This document shows, one piece after another, positions 9,820-19,369 of a stretch of DNA of 63,675 nt. The stretch's first letter is position 1. Each line of letters begins with the position of its first letter. The stretch spans positions 1-63,675 of the forward strand of contig WRLV01000003.1 of NCBI GenBank assembly GCA_009777445.1. The letters are read 5' to 3'. The notes below the pieces were generated by a model. That model saw only the letters and a list, made by a program, of their open reading frames with translations, was not told the origin of the DNA and made no database searches. The stretch is from Oscillospiraceae bacterium. GTDB taxonomy: Bacteria > Bacillota > Clostridia > Oscillospirales > Ruminococcaceae. The position numbers and the translations under genes were made by a program.

Positions 9820-10340
9820 GCAAGATAAACAACGCAACACTTTCTCGGATTGATAACAGTCACTTTGACGTTTTTCTTTTGAGCATATTTAATGGTGAAG
9901 TCAGAACCGCCCTTTTTCCCGTCATAAATAGCAATCAGTTCGTTACAGCTGTCTACAAGATAGCGGTTTCTGGCATGCATACAGCCGTCATAATACCTAT
10001 CTGAGGTATAAATGAGCCTGTCGGCATATTTCAACAGTTTATAATATTTCACCCTTTCGCCGCCGAACCATTTGTTTTCTTGGTGAGGGCAGGGGATTAT
10101 TGCGTTCAGTCGTATTTCGGGATTGCTTCTTTTAAGGCGAATGACCTCTTCAGCAAAAAGTGTGTCAGCCCCTAAAGCCATTCCGCATTGAAAAACGTTG
10201 AACCCTTCTGCGATTTTTTTGGCTAACAACGACTCTAAGGCAAAGCGTATGTCGTCAATTTGATAATTTGAGGCTGAAAGGCTTTGCTGCATCTTAAAAG
10301 TTCTATAACCCGTAAAACTGCATATTAATCTTTTCTTCAA
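9816..10340 (-). CDS. DUF1273 / SLOG-superfamily protein
   Basis: [29 protein letters not shown]. Confidence 0.8.
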   Translation of the reverse strand: MKKRLICSFTGYRTFKMQQSLSASNYQIDDIRFALESLLAKKIAEGFNVFQCGMALGADTLFAEEVIRLKRSNPEIRLNAIIPCPHQENKWFGGERVKYYKLLKYADRLIYTSDRYYDGCMHARNRYLVDSCNELIAIYDGKKGGSDFTIKYAQKKNVKVTVINPRKCCVVYLA

Positions 10341-10378
10341 TTTGAGGTATGTACCTTTCTTATAGTCTTTAATGGGTA

Positions 10379-10411
10379 AAAACCGCCCTTTCGATTTGAG
10401 GGCGGTTTTTG
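10379..10411 (-). terminator. hairpin AAAACCGCCC..GGGCGGTTTTT
   Basis: perfect inverted repeat with T/A tails. Confidence 0.75.
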
Positions 10412-10415
10412 ATGT

Positions 10416-10517
10416 TTATCCGGACTTTTGGTTGGTTTGTTCAGGTGCGGGGCGTGTGTTTTCTGCTGAACCACCCTTTTTGTTCTGCCCTCCACCCTTT
10501 TTTCCTTTTTTAGCCAT
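10416..10517 (-). CDS. 33-aa basic small protein MAKKGKKGGGQNKKGGSAENTRPAPEQTNQKSG
   Basis: ATG with SD GGAG upstream, followed immediately by terminator; not in ORF track because of length. Confidence 0.55.
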   Translation of the reverse strand: MAKKGKKGGGQNKKGGSAENTRPAPEQTNQKSG

Positions 10518-10605
10518 ACCTTCAACTCCTTTAAATGAAAAAAATGTATGTGAAAATAGTGTGGCTAAAAAACAGATGTTTATTCAAATAAGAAGTTAAA
10601 ATTTC

Positions 10606-10833
10606 TTATTGAATAAAATCTTTAATTTCGGTTAAAAACTCGTCGCAATCATCTGTGTGGATTTTAAGCACTAACGTTTTCGACAAGTCAAGGCTGAACA
10701 AGCCCATGATTGATTTTGCGTCAACCGAATATCTGCCGGAGACAACGTCCGCATCAAACTCGTATTTTGAAATCGTGTTAACGAATTTCTTCACGTCTGC
10801 AATGTACGGGATTTTAATTGATACCTCTTTCAT
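10606..10833 (-). CDS. HPr-like protein lacking phospho-His
   Basis: VDAKSIMGLFSLDLSKTL conserved, GLHARP absent (IADVKKFV). Confidence 0.8.
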   Translation of the reverse strand: MKEVSIKIPYIADVKKFVNTISKYEFDADVVSGRYSVDAKSIMGLFSLDLSKTLVLKIHTDDCDEFLTEIKDFIQ

Positions 10834-10878
10834 AATCTTTCCTCCTTAAATACTTTAAATACTATTCTCTGTTTGTTC

Positions 10879-11157
10879 TTAAGCTTCTTTCAGGAATTTC
10901 TTAATGCTGATTAAAAAATCCTCACAATCGTCAGAATGGATTCTCAGCTCAAGTGTTTTCGATAAGTCTAAGCTAAATATACCCATTATCGACTTAGCGT
11001 CTACAACATATTTGCCTGAAACCAAATCTGCCGTGAAATCGGATTTTAAAACAACACTCACAAACTCCTTAACGTCTTGAGTGCTTGCCAGAGAAATTTT
11101 TTTGATGGTCATATATTCAGCTCCTTCTAAATTATTTTTTGGCAGTAACCACCACAT
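10879..11157 (-). CDS. HPr-like protein lacking phospho-His (paralog)
   Basis: VDAKSIMGIFSLDLSKTLELRI; likely start MTIKKISLAS. Confidence 0.8.
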   Translation of the reverse strand: MWWLLPKNNLEGAEYMTIKKISLASTQDVKEFVSVVLKSDFTADLVSGKYVVDAKSIMGIFSLDLSKTLELRIHSDDCEDFLISIKKFLKEA

Positions 11158-11261
11158 TCATTATAATCTTATTTTGTAAAATAGTCAATAGGGTTATTGC
11201 AAATTTGGGAAATATAAGGTATAATTATTTATAAAATAAACTAAATTTGGGAATTATTAAC

Positions 11262-12539
11262 ATGAAATTTAAAATTATCTCGTTCGGATGCAAGGTAAAT
11301 CAGTATGAAAGCCATGCTGTCAGCGCGGCAATGGAGAGCGCGGGGTTTGAATCGACAGACGAAAATAGCGAAGCGCAAATCATAATAATAAACACCTGCA
11401 CAGTCACCGGCAAAAGCGATGACAAGAGCATCAAGTTGGTAAACACGCTCAGAAGACATTCCCCCCAAAAAATATTGGCTCTTATTGGCTGTTTTCCGCA
11501 GGCTTACCCTCAAAAAGCAGCTGAGCTTCCCGTTGACATTATTGCGGGAAGCACGAATAAGGCAAATCTCCCGTTTTTGATTTTAGACTATTTGTCGTCA
11601 AAAAGCGGCAAGACACGTCATATTACCGCGGTTTGCGACACATTTGAGGAATTACCTTTTAACGGCAAACTAAAAAACACTCGCGGATTTCTCAAAATCG
11701 AGGACGGGTGCGACCGGCGTTGCAGTTATTGTATTATTCCGACGGCGCGTGGCAAGGTGCGCTCGCGGACATTGGACGAAACAGCAAAAGAAGCCGCAAG
11801 ACTTTCGCGTTTAGGCTGTAAAGAAATCGTGCTTGTGGGCATTAACCTATCGCTTTACGGAAGTGACATAGGGCTTTCTTTGTCTGACGCGGTAAACACA
11901 GTGTCGCAGGTTGAGGGAATATCGCGAGTGCGGCTGTCATCGCTTGAACCACAGCTCATGGACAAGGCTTTCATACAAAAACTCTCTGAAAACAAAAAGC
12001 TCTGCCCCCACTTTCACCTCTCGCTTCAAAGTGGTTGCGACGAGACCTTAAAGCGCATGAACAGAGGTTATACGGCGCGCGACTATCTTGAAATTGTGAA
12101 TAACATACGGGCTGTTTTTGAAAATCCGGGGCTTACAACAGATATTATGGTTGGATTTTCGGGTGAGAGCGACGACGAGTTTTGTCATTCTTTAAAGTTT
12201 GTGGAAGAGGTTAAATTCTCGAAAATACACGTGTTCACTTATTCACCGCGTGAGGGGACACCGGCGGCTGAATTTCAAGATAAAATAAGCGACAACGTAA
12301 AGCGACAAAGATATAAGCAGATGTCAGAATTAGCACTCAAGCTAAACAGAAAGTGGTTAGAAAAACAAGTCGGAACCACGCAAGAACTCATCGTAGAAAA
12401 AACAGATGAATATATCGAAGGTCACACAAAAAACTACACCCCAGTAAGAATTTACAACACCAAAGCCGAACGCGGCAGTGAAATTACGAGCAAGATTTTT
12501 AAAGCCGGTGAGGGGTATTGTGAGGGGGAGGCAAAATAA
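11262..12539 (+). CDS. mtaB: tRNA (N6-threonylcarbamoyladenosine37-C2)-methylthiotransferase
   Basis: MKFKIISFGCKVNQYES; CDRRCSYCIIPTARG radical SAM motif. Confidence 0.93.
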   Translation: MKFKIISFGCKVNQYESHAVSAAMESAGFESTDENSEAQIIIINTCTVTGKSDDKSIKLVNTLRRHSPQKILALIGCFPQAYPQKAAELPVDIIAGSTNKANLPFLILDYLSSKSGKTRHITAVCDTFEELPFNGKLKNTRGFLKIEDGCDRRCSYCIIPTARGKVRSRTLDETAKEAARLSRLGCKEIVLVGINLSLYGSDIGLSLSDAVNTVSQVEGISRVRLSSLEPQLMDKAFIQKLSENKKLCPHFHLSLQSGCDETLKRMNRGYTARDYLEIVNNIRAVFENPGLTTDIMVGFSGESDDEFCHSLKFVEEVKFSKIHVFTYSPREGTPAAEFQDKISDNVKRQRYKQMSELALKLNRKWLEKQVGTTQELIVEKTDEYIEGHTKNYTPVRIYNTKAERGSEITSKIFKAGEGYCEGEAK

Positions 12540-12568
12540 AATAAAATAAAAGAAAAAAGCAAAAAGCA

Positions 12569-12606
12569 TTGACAAAGCAGTAAAAAGATGATACAATAAT
12601 GATACA
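12569..12606 (+). promoter_or_regulatory. sigma-A promoter TTGACA-N17-TACAAT overlapped by direct repeat ATGATACA x2 (11-bp period), likely mazEF promoter/operator
   Basis: exact hexamers and repeat read from sequence. Confidence 0.7.
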
Positions 12607-12616
12607 TTAGAAAGGA

Positions 12617-12901
12617 ATGGTGGAACATATGGAACTTGCACGTGACGAAATCACACTCTTGCAATGGGGAAACAGCAAAGCCTTGCGCTTGCCTGTCGCT
12701 CTCGCAAATGTGTTGAATTTTAATATTGATGACAGGCTTCAACTTAATGTTGAGGTTAACGAAAACACAGGCGAAAAACGCTTAGTTGTCGGAAAATACG
12801 CGCAGCCGCAGACTATAGAAGAACTTTTCAAAGATTATAAAGGTGAGCCGTTTCAAGCCAAAATTCAAGAGTTTATGCCGACAGGTAACGAATTATGGTA
12901 A
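12617..12901 (+). CDS. mazE: MazE-like (AbrB-fold) antitoxin
   Basis: LLQWGNSKALRLPVALANVL. Confidence 0.85.
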   Translation: MVEHMELARDEITLLQWGNSKALRLPVALANVLNFNIDDRLQLNVEVNENTGEKRLVVGKYAQPQTIEELFKDYKGEPFQAKIQEFMPTGNELW

Positions 12902-13245
12902 ATGCCGCCCTGCCGAAGCAGGGAGATATTATTAAAATCAACTTAGACCCCAAACAGGGACATGAGCAAAAGGGATATAGACCATATTTGTGTTTGAGCA
13001 ATAAATTGATTAGTGCATTTTCAAATATTGCCGTTTTCGCGCCGATTTCAAACACATCTCGCGAATATCCTTTTTATTATCCGTTGGATGCTCTTAATTT
13101 AAAAACAAAGGGTAAGATTTTATTAGACCAACTCGTTGCAATCGACTACAATGCGAGAAAATTTGTGACAGTTGAAGCAATCAGCAAAGCCGAGATGAGC
13201 AAAATTCTTGCACTTGTGAAGTTAGTTTTTGATGAAAATAAATAA
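12895..13245 (+). CDS. mazF: MazF-like endoribonuclease toxin
   Basis: PKQGDIIKINLDPKQGHEQKGYRP; overlaps mazE. Confidence 0.9.
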   Translation: MVNAALPKQGDIIKINLDPKQGHEQKGYRPYLCLSNKLISAFSNIAVFAPISNTSREYPFYYPLDALNLKTKGKILLDQLVAIDYNARKFVTVEAISKAEMSKILALVKLVFDENK

Positions 13246-13251
13246 CAAAAA

Positions 13252-13286
13252 GCGGTCACTTAAAGACCGCCTTTTGTTTTTTTGTT
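13252..13286 (+). terminator. terminator AAGCGGTC..GACCGCCTTTTG
   Basis: GCGGTC/GACCGC hairpin with T tract. Confidence 0.65.
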
Positions 13287-13300
13287 TGAACCATATTTTT

Positions 13301-13579
13301 TTATTTCACCGCGCTGTATTTTAATTTAGTTGCCAGTCCGCCTCTTATGTGACGTTCTTCTTTATTTTTCTCGAGAATTACCCTAACTTCTTTGAACAGC
13401 GCGGGATTTACCTTTTCAAGTCTTGCGGTGATGTCTTGGTGTACTGTACTTTTACTTATCCCAAAAACCTTTGCAGCCTCTCTAACCGTTGTATTGTTAG
13501 TAATGATGTACTTCCCAAGGCTCTCACATCTTTCTTGTTTTGTTCCGAAGCCGGAACCGGATAAATTCTTATGTGCCAC
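13301..13579 (-). CDS. spoIIID: stage III sporulation protein D
   Basis: CESLGKYIITNNTTVREAAKVFGISKSTVHQDIT. Confidence 0.93.
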   Translation of the reverse strand: MAHKNLSGSGFGTKQERCESLGKYIITNNTTVREAAKVFGISKSTVHQDITARLEKVNPALFKEVRVILEKNKEERHIRGGLATKLKYSAVK

Positions 13580-13682
13580 AATATCGCCCTCCGCAAAGAA
13601 AATCGGTTTAGTGATTTATATGCGTCAAGAGATAAAATAATACATAATGTTTTGTTCTTCGCGGAAATTGTTTGAGAAGCCC

Positions 13683-13737
13683 GTCCGCTAAAGCGGACAC
13701 CACAACTGTCAACTGTCCACTGTCAATTGTCAACTGA
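13683..13737. repeat. heptad repeat locus L3 with hairpin GTCCGC-TAAA-GCGGAC
   Basis: aactgtc aactgtc cactgtc aattgtc aactg; supplies rnfB stop codon. Confidence 0.88.
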
Positions 13738-14563
13738 CTTCAGGGCAAACCTCAAGTTTATGTATGCACTTTTTGGGGCAGGCTTTAACGCAGACACCGC
13801 AGTTTGTGCATTTTTCGTTGTCTATAACCGCCAAATTGTTAACGACGTGAATGGCATCCTCAGGGCATTTCTTCTCGCAGATTTTGCAGGCGATACAGCC
13901 GTTTTTACAGGCGGCGATTGTCGCTTTGCCGGGGTCTGTTGATGAACAAGCGACGTTAACCGTGCGCGAGACTCGCCTTAATGATATTAGGTTGGTGGGG
14001 CATTTTTTGACACAAACCAAACACGCAATACATTTTGCCATGTTAACCTTTGCTACTCCATTGACTATTTCGATGGCATCATAATCGCAAACTTCTTTAC
14101 AGTCGCCAAAGCCGGCGCACCCATGCTTACAGCTGTTCATGCCGTTGTAATATTTTATTACGGCTGCACAGCTCGGTGTCCCATTATAGGCGTATTTATC
14201 GGTGGTTGCGTTGCAATCGCCGTTGCAGTGAATATACGCCACTTCACGTTCTACCGCCGCGGCTTCAATTCCAAGCACGGCGGATATTTCTTGAACAACC
14301 TTGTCGCCACCCGGCTTACAGAAAGTCGGGGGTGATTCTCCTGCCGCCACTGATTTAGCGTAGCCTTCACAGCCGGTAAAGCCGCAAGCCGCACAGTTAA
14401 TTCCGGGCAACACGGCATTAACAGCCGCAACGGTTGTGTCGGTTTTAACGAAAAACACCTTCGCTGCAACGGTAAGGACAATCCCACCCATTACACCCAA
14501 AAAAGCAAACGCCAAAACCGGCAAAACATAATTCATGAAAATTTCATTTTCAAACAAACCCAT
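13730..14563 (-). CDS. rnfB: Rnf electron transport complex subunit B
   Basis: multiple ferredoxin CxxCxxCxxxCP motifs, VLPGINCAACGFTGCEGYA. Confidence 0.93.
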   Translation of the reverse strand: MGLFENEIFMNYVLPVLAFAFLGVMGGIVLTVAAKVFFVKTDTTVAAVNAVLPGINCAACGFTGCEGYAKSVAAGESPPTFCKPGGDKVVQEISAVLGIEAAAVEREVAYIHCNGDCNATTDKYAYNGTPSCAAVIKYYNGMNSCKHGCAGFGDCKEVCDYDAIEIVNGVAKVNMAKCIACLVCVKKCPTNLISLRRVSRTVNVACSSTDPGKATIAACKNGCIACKICEKKCPEDAIHVVNNLAVIDNEKCTNCGVCVKACPKKCIHKLEVCPEVS

Positions 14564-14585
14564 AAATATTTCTCCTTCTTAATCG

Positions 14586-15188
14586 CTATATCCCGAATAT
14601 TCCTTCAATTAAACCGGCAAACCCCATAAACGACAGCGACATAATAGATGCCGCGATAAAGGTGATTGGGATTCCGCTTAAAGCTTTGGGAATGTCACAG
14701 CGGTCGACTCTTCCCCTTACGCCTGAAAATATAACCATAACCATTAAAAAGCCCAAGCCGGCGCAAAACGCATTAAAGATTGAGTATAAAAAGCCGTATT
14801 CAAGGTCGATGTTAAGTAAAGTCACACCCAATATAGCGCAGTTCGTCACCATAAGTGCGAGATACGCGCCTAACGACTCATAAAGCAACGGCATTTTTCG
14901 TCTTAACACCATCTCGATTAACTGCACAAACAGCGCGACTATAAGAATAAAGGCTATAGTGCGCATATACTCGACATTCAAAGGCGCTAAGATGAAGGTA
15001 TAAATCGGCCAGGTGACGGCTGTTCCCAAAACCATGACGAAAATTACCGCTATTCCCATGCCCACCGAGCCCGAAACTTTTTTAGAAACCCCCAAGAACG
15101 GGCAAATCCCCAAAAACTTTGAGAGTATAAAGTTTTCGGTAAGAACGCCGGTTATGAGAATAATAATTAAACCTCTCGCAATCTCCAT
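14586..15188 (-). CDS. rnfA: Rnf complex subunit A
   Basis: ENFILSKFLGICPFLGVSKK. Confidence 0.93.
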   Translation of the reverse strand: MEIARGLIIILITGVLTENFILSKFLGICPFLGVSKKVSGSVGMGIAVIFVMVLGTAVTWPIYTFILAPLNVEYMRTIAFILIVALFVQLIEMVLRRKMPLLYESLGAYLALMVTNCAILGVTLLNIDLEYGFLYSIFNAFCAGLGFLMVMVIFSGVRGRVDRCDIPKALSGIPITFIAASIMSLSFMGFAGLIEGIFGI

Positions 15189-15191
15189 TAC

Positions 15192-15920
15192 TTAAGCCTC
15201 CTTTTGATTTTTTGTCTGTTTTTTCTGTTCGCCTTGAGCAGACTCTATTACAGTTTTAGCTGCTCCTATGTCGAGACCTTTGCAGGCAGAATGTCCGGGG
15301 CAAGTGTCACAGCCCGCTTCTCGCGGCTCTTTCTTCATAAGACGATTTATAATTGCTATTAAAATTCCCAACGTGAAAAACCCACCGGCAGGGAAAGCAA
15401 AAATCATCATTGGTTCCACGCCTAAGACATCAAAGCCAACTTCTCTTCCAAACCATTTGCCTGCCCCAAGGATTTCGCGGACAGAACCCACCATCACCAA
15501 AGCCAAGGTAAAGCCAATCCCCATTCCCAAAGCATCAAGAATTGACGACCACGGTTTATTTTTATTAGCGAACCCTTCGGCGCGCCCGAAAACAATACAG
15601 TTAACGGCAATCAAGCTTAAGAAAATCCCCAACGAGTTGTATAAGTCGGGTACGAAAGTCCTGACAAGAATCGTGACTAAAGTTACAAAACCCGATATAA
15701 TTACTATGTAACAAGGCAACCTCACCGTTTCGGGTATGACATTCCTAAGCAATGATATTAACAGGTTAGAGCAGAGAAAAACAGCGGTAGTGGCTATGCC
15801 CATTCCCAACCCGTTTTGTGCCATAGTTGAAACGGCAAGTGAGGGGCAAAGCCCCAACAGCATGACAAACACGGGGTTCTCTTTGATAATACCTTTAGTA
15901 AAATTCGTTAAACTGCTCAT
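15192..15920 (-). CDS. rnfE: Rnf complex subunit E
   Basis: IIKENPVFVMLLGLCPSLAVS. Confidence 0.92.
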   Translation of the reverse strand: MSSLTNFTKGIIKENPVFVMLLGLCPSLAVSTMAQNGLGMGIATTAVFLCSNLLISLLRNVIPETVRLPCYIVIISGFVTLVTILVRTFVPDLYNSLGIFLSLIAVNCIVFGRAEGFANKNKPWSSILDALGMGIGFTLALVMVGSVREILGAGKWFGREVGFDVLGVEPMMIFAFPAGGFFTLGILIAIINRLMKKEPREAGCDTCPGHSACKGLDIGAAKTVIESAQGEQKKQTKNQKEA

Positions 15921-16804
15921 ATATCTCGCCCTCCCATCAAATCAAAGGCATTAACGGCAATTTCCACCGCTTTTTCCTCTCTGTCGCTGTCTAATTCTTC
16001 ATCATCGTTTGCCATGAGCGCGCCTACGACATTTCCGTCTTGATTTATCGCGACTAACACCTCAACGCCGATTACTTCTTCGTCTTGAGCGCCTAAGTCT
16101 GTCCAGATGATTAGCTCGCCTTTGTCGTTCGCGATTATAACCCTGACATCTTGCGGTTGTTCGTGTTCGCTGTAGTCAGTCCATTTAGCATAGTTATACT
16201 GTGCCTCACCGTGCAGTTCGGCGCACTTTGCTCTAATTGCGTTGGTTAAACGGGGAATCTCCATAGATTTATAGGTTCTCACCGCTAAGTTTACCGCCGC
16301 TATCATTCCTCTTGATGAGCGTGTCGCGCCGGTCACTGTCTGAACTTCGTTGTCATTTTTTGGGGCTGATTTTACCGGTGTTACAATTGAATGAAGCCCG
16401 ATGAAACTGTCCAAAAACTCATCTGATGCCGCTCTCTCACCAAAGCCGGGCGTTTCTTTAAGCTCAACCACCACAATGCCTTTAACGCCATCGTCGTCAA
16501 TAGCGACAAGCACATTAAGCCCATCTTTGGCATAACCGTTTGCGACAACGTTGATGATTTTGTTTCCGTTTTTATTGGTGATAATGTTTCGTACTCCTCT
16601 TGGTTGCTCTATTATGTTGTTAAAATCAGTCCATTCGGCAAGGAAGTAATCTTCTTCGTTCCCTCCCCATAATTCAACGCACTTCGCCTTCAGAGAGTCG
16701 GTAAGCCCCGTTTCTTCGGGCCAAACTTGACTGGCGGTAATAACCATAGCGGAAATTACAGTCGCAATTATAGCAAGAACAAGTGTCGGTTTCGCTTTAG
16801 TCAT
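15917..16804 (-). CDS. rnfG: Rnf complex subunit G (FMN-binding) with duplicated C-terminal domain
   Basis: ETPGFGERA and VTGATRSSRG FMN site; position in operon. Confidence 0.88.
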   Translation of the reverse strand: MTKAKPTLVLAIIATVISAMVITASQVWPEETGLTDSLKAKCVELWGGNEEDYFLAEWTDFNNIIEQPRGVRNIITNKNGNKIINVVANGYAKDGLNVLVAIDDDGVKGIVVVELKETPGFGERAASDEFLDSFIGLHSIVTPVKSAPKNDNEVQTVTGATRSSRGMIAAVNLAVRTYKSMEIPRLTNAIRAKCAELHGEAQYNYAKWTDYSEHEQPQDVRVIIANDKGELIIWTDLGAQDEEVIGVEVLVAINQDGNVVGALMANDDEELDSDREEKAVEIAVNAFDLMGGRDI

Positions 16805-17747
16805 TCTTCTTTACCTCCTTTTTCATTCCGAAGGGTTTTGGTTGCGTATATCTGTCTATATACGGGGTCAGAATATTCATAATGAGTATTGAAAATGCCA
16901 CCCCTTCGGGCATAGATGCATACATTCTCATAATCATGGTTAGAATGCCGCAACCTATTCCGAATATTAATTTGCCCTTTCCGGTAATCGGCGTGGTGGA
17001 ATAGTCAGTCGCCATAAACACAGCCCCTAACAAAAGACCACCCGCGAGAACGTCAAAAATAACGTCTCTGCCGGCTATGAGTGAAATAAATGCAACAGTC
17101 CCCACATAAGCAAAGGGGGTCACAGGATGTATTATTCTAAAGAAAAGAAGAATAAACAATCCGATTAAAAGAGTGAGCGCGCAAGTTTCTCCCAACGAAC
17201 CGCCGTGGGAACCGAAAAACATGTCCATATTTGATGGAATGAGTTCCATGTCTCCGTCTTTGAGCGCGCTTAGGGGAGTCGCGCCTGTGACAACTTCAAC
17301 ACCGCTAATTCCGCCAACAACAGGATAATTAGACATGTGCGACGTGAAAGAAAGCACAAGCACAATCCGCCCGACTATGGCGGGGTTAGCAAAGTTTTGC
17401 CCTATTCCGCCGAACATCAGTTTCGTAACGACTATAGCGGTAAAACAACCGATAACCGCCATATAATACGGCAGGTTAGCCGGCAGGTTAAAAGCAAGAA
17501 TCACCCCTGTAACCGCCGCCGACAAATCAGAAACCGTTTGTTGGCGTTTGGTTATAAGGTTAAACACATATTCAAAAATCACACAAGCAACTACACAGAC
17601 AAGGGTTAAGTACAACGCGCGCGGCCCGAAATAATAAATTGACATTGCCAAAGTCGGCAAGAGCGCGATGATTACCACCAACATGATTTTTGTTGTGCTG
17701 TTAGAGCTTCGTATATGCGGCGATGGTCCGATAAATAACTTCTCCAT
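16797..17747 (-). CDS. rnfD: Rnf complex subunit D
   Basis: SPHIRSSNSTTKIMLVVIIALLPT; position in operon. Confidence 0.93.
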   Translation of the reverse strand: MEKLFIGPSPHIRSSNSTTKIMLVVIIALLPTLAMSIYYFGPRALYLTLVCVVACVIFEYVFNLITKRQQTVSDLSAAVTGVILAFNLPANLPYYMAVIGCFTAIVVTKLMFGGIGQNFANPAIVGRIVLVLSFTSHMSNYPVVGGISGVEVVTGATPLSALKDGDMELIPSNMDMFFGSHGGSLGETCALTLLIGLFILLFFRIIHPVTPFAYVGTVAFISLIAGRDVIFDVLAGGLLLGAVFMATDYSTTPITGKGKLIFGIGCGILTMIMRMYASMPEGVAFSILIMNILTPYIDRYTQPKPFGMKKEVKKND

Positions 17748-17773
17748 TTTCAGTCATGCCCTTTCATATATTT

Positions 17774-19069
17774 TTAATATTTCTTATTCGCTACTGCTAT
17801 TAAGAATTGTTTCGCCAAATGGTTTTTCTCGGCAATATCGCGCTTTGCGGGGCAAACGAACGAACACGCGCCGCAACTCATGCAGGTGTTAACCCTGTGT
17901 CGCTTCAAATCATCAGCGTCACGGGCATCATAAGCGTGTTCAAGCGCGGTGGGAAGCAGGTTCATAGAGCAGACATAAGTGCATTTTCCGCAACGAATAC
18001 AGGCGGTTTGCTTATGTTGCTTTTGCTTTCCGAAAACTAATATGGCGTTGTTGGTTTTGGTGATGGGTATTTGAAGGTCATAAACCGCACTGCCCATCAT
18101 AGGCCCACCGAACACCGCTTTTTCAGGCGGCTCGGTGACACTGGCAAAGTCTAAAAGCTCTTTAAGGGTCGTCCCGACAGGAACCACAATGTTTTTCGGT
18201 TTATCGACAATATCGCCGTCAAGCGTGAGCCTTCTCCAGAAAAGCGGCATACCTGTCTTAACATAGCGCGAAATAAACGAAACAGTGGACGAGTTCAGCA
18301 CTAAACAGCCGACAGACGATGGCAAATCGCCCTCCATAATCACTCGCTTGGTGGTTTCATAGACCAAAACCTTTTCCGCGCCCTTAGGGTATCGCGCTCT
18401 CAGAGACTTCACACGAATTCCGCTTTCGCCTTGAAGTTGCCTTTTAATTTCAGCTATGGCTTTAGGCTTGTCAGACTCAATCCCCACCACGGCGTTGGGA
18501 ATGTCTAAATACTTCATAAGCAACTTAATGCCGTTGACAATCTCGTCTGAGCTTTCAATAAATTCGCGATAGTCAGAGGTTATGTAAGGTTCACATTCAG
18601 CCCCGTTAACCACTAAGGTATCTACAGGGGTTTTCTCGCGGTCATAACTTATTTTGACATGGGTAGGAAAGCCCGCCCCTCCTAAGCCAACCGAACCGCT
18701 GTCTCTCACCGCTTTAATGAACTCCTCACGGTCGTTTATGACGGGTGGCTTTATGTCGTCACTTATGTCTTGATATTTGTCGGTTTCTATAACCAACGCT
18801 TTGCAGCTTCTCCCGTTAAGATAAGTAACCACGGTTTCGGCAACAACTTTTCCGGTAACACTCGCGTGAATGGGTGCGCTGATAAACGCATCACTGTCCG
18901 CTATAAGTTGGCCTGATTTGACATAATCACCAACCTTTACAACGGGTTCACACGGCGCGCCTATGTGTTGCGACATGGCTATAATCACCTTCTCGGGAGA
19001 GTCTAAAATTTCGGTAAGACTTTCCGCCGCGCTCGCGAAATGCGGTAACTTAACCGAGTTTAAAATCAT
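17774..19069 (-). CDS. rnfC: Rnf complex subunit C
   Basis: SQHIGAPCEPVVKVGDYV, GLGGAGFPTHVK, two 4Fe-4S motifs. Confidence 0.94.
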   Translation of the reverse strand: MILNSVKLPHFASAAESLTEILDSPEKVIIAMSQHIGAPCEPVVKVGDYVKSGQLIADSDAFISAPIHASVTGKVVAETVVTYLNGRSCKALVIETDKYQDISDDIKPPVINDREEFIKAVRDSGSVGLGGAGFPTHVKISYDREKTPVDTLVVNGAECEPYITSDYREFIESSDEIVNGIKLLMKYLDIPNAVVGIESDKPKAIAEIKRQLQGESGIRVKSLRARYPKGAEKVLVYETTKRVIMEGDLPSSVGCLVLNSSTVSFISRYVKTGMPLFWRRLTLDGDIVDKPKNIVVPVGTTLKELLDFASVTEPPEKAVFGGPMMGSAVYDLQIPITKTNNAILVFGKQKQHKQTACIRCGKCTYVCSMNLLPTALEHAYDARDADDLKRHRVNTCMSCGACSFVCPAKRDIAEKNHLAKQFLIAVANKKY

Positions 19070-19369
19070 TTAAAAAACACCCCTTTCTGCTGTTCTTTTA
19101 ACACATCATTTATATTTTAAATTAAATCAAGAGAAATGTCAATAGATTTTAAATAAAAAAGTATACAAATTTTAGAAAAATTTTATGCAGAATGCACAAG
19201 CAACAAAACATGCTATATATGGTATATATAGAAATATTAAAAATTAAAAAATTCCTATCATAAAAACATGTCAAATTGATAATATTAATTTTATGTCGAG
19301 CAAAAAAACATCTAATAATATTAGGCACAATATTTTAGATTATAGATTAAGGTGGAGTTAAAATTATTT

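Noticed and set aside
19080-19369. AT-rich 290-bp region before spoIVB considered as a replication origin or regulatory RNA
   Set aside because: No DnaA-box cluster or extended pairing found by eye; likely an ordinary AT-rich promoter region.
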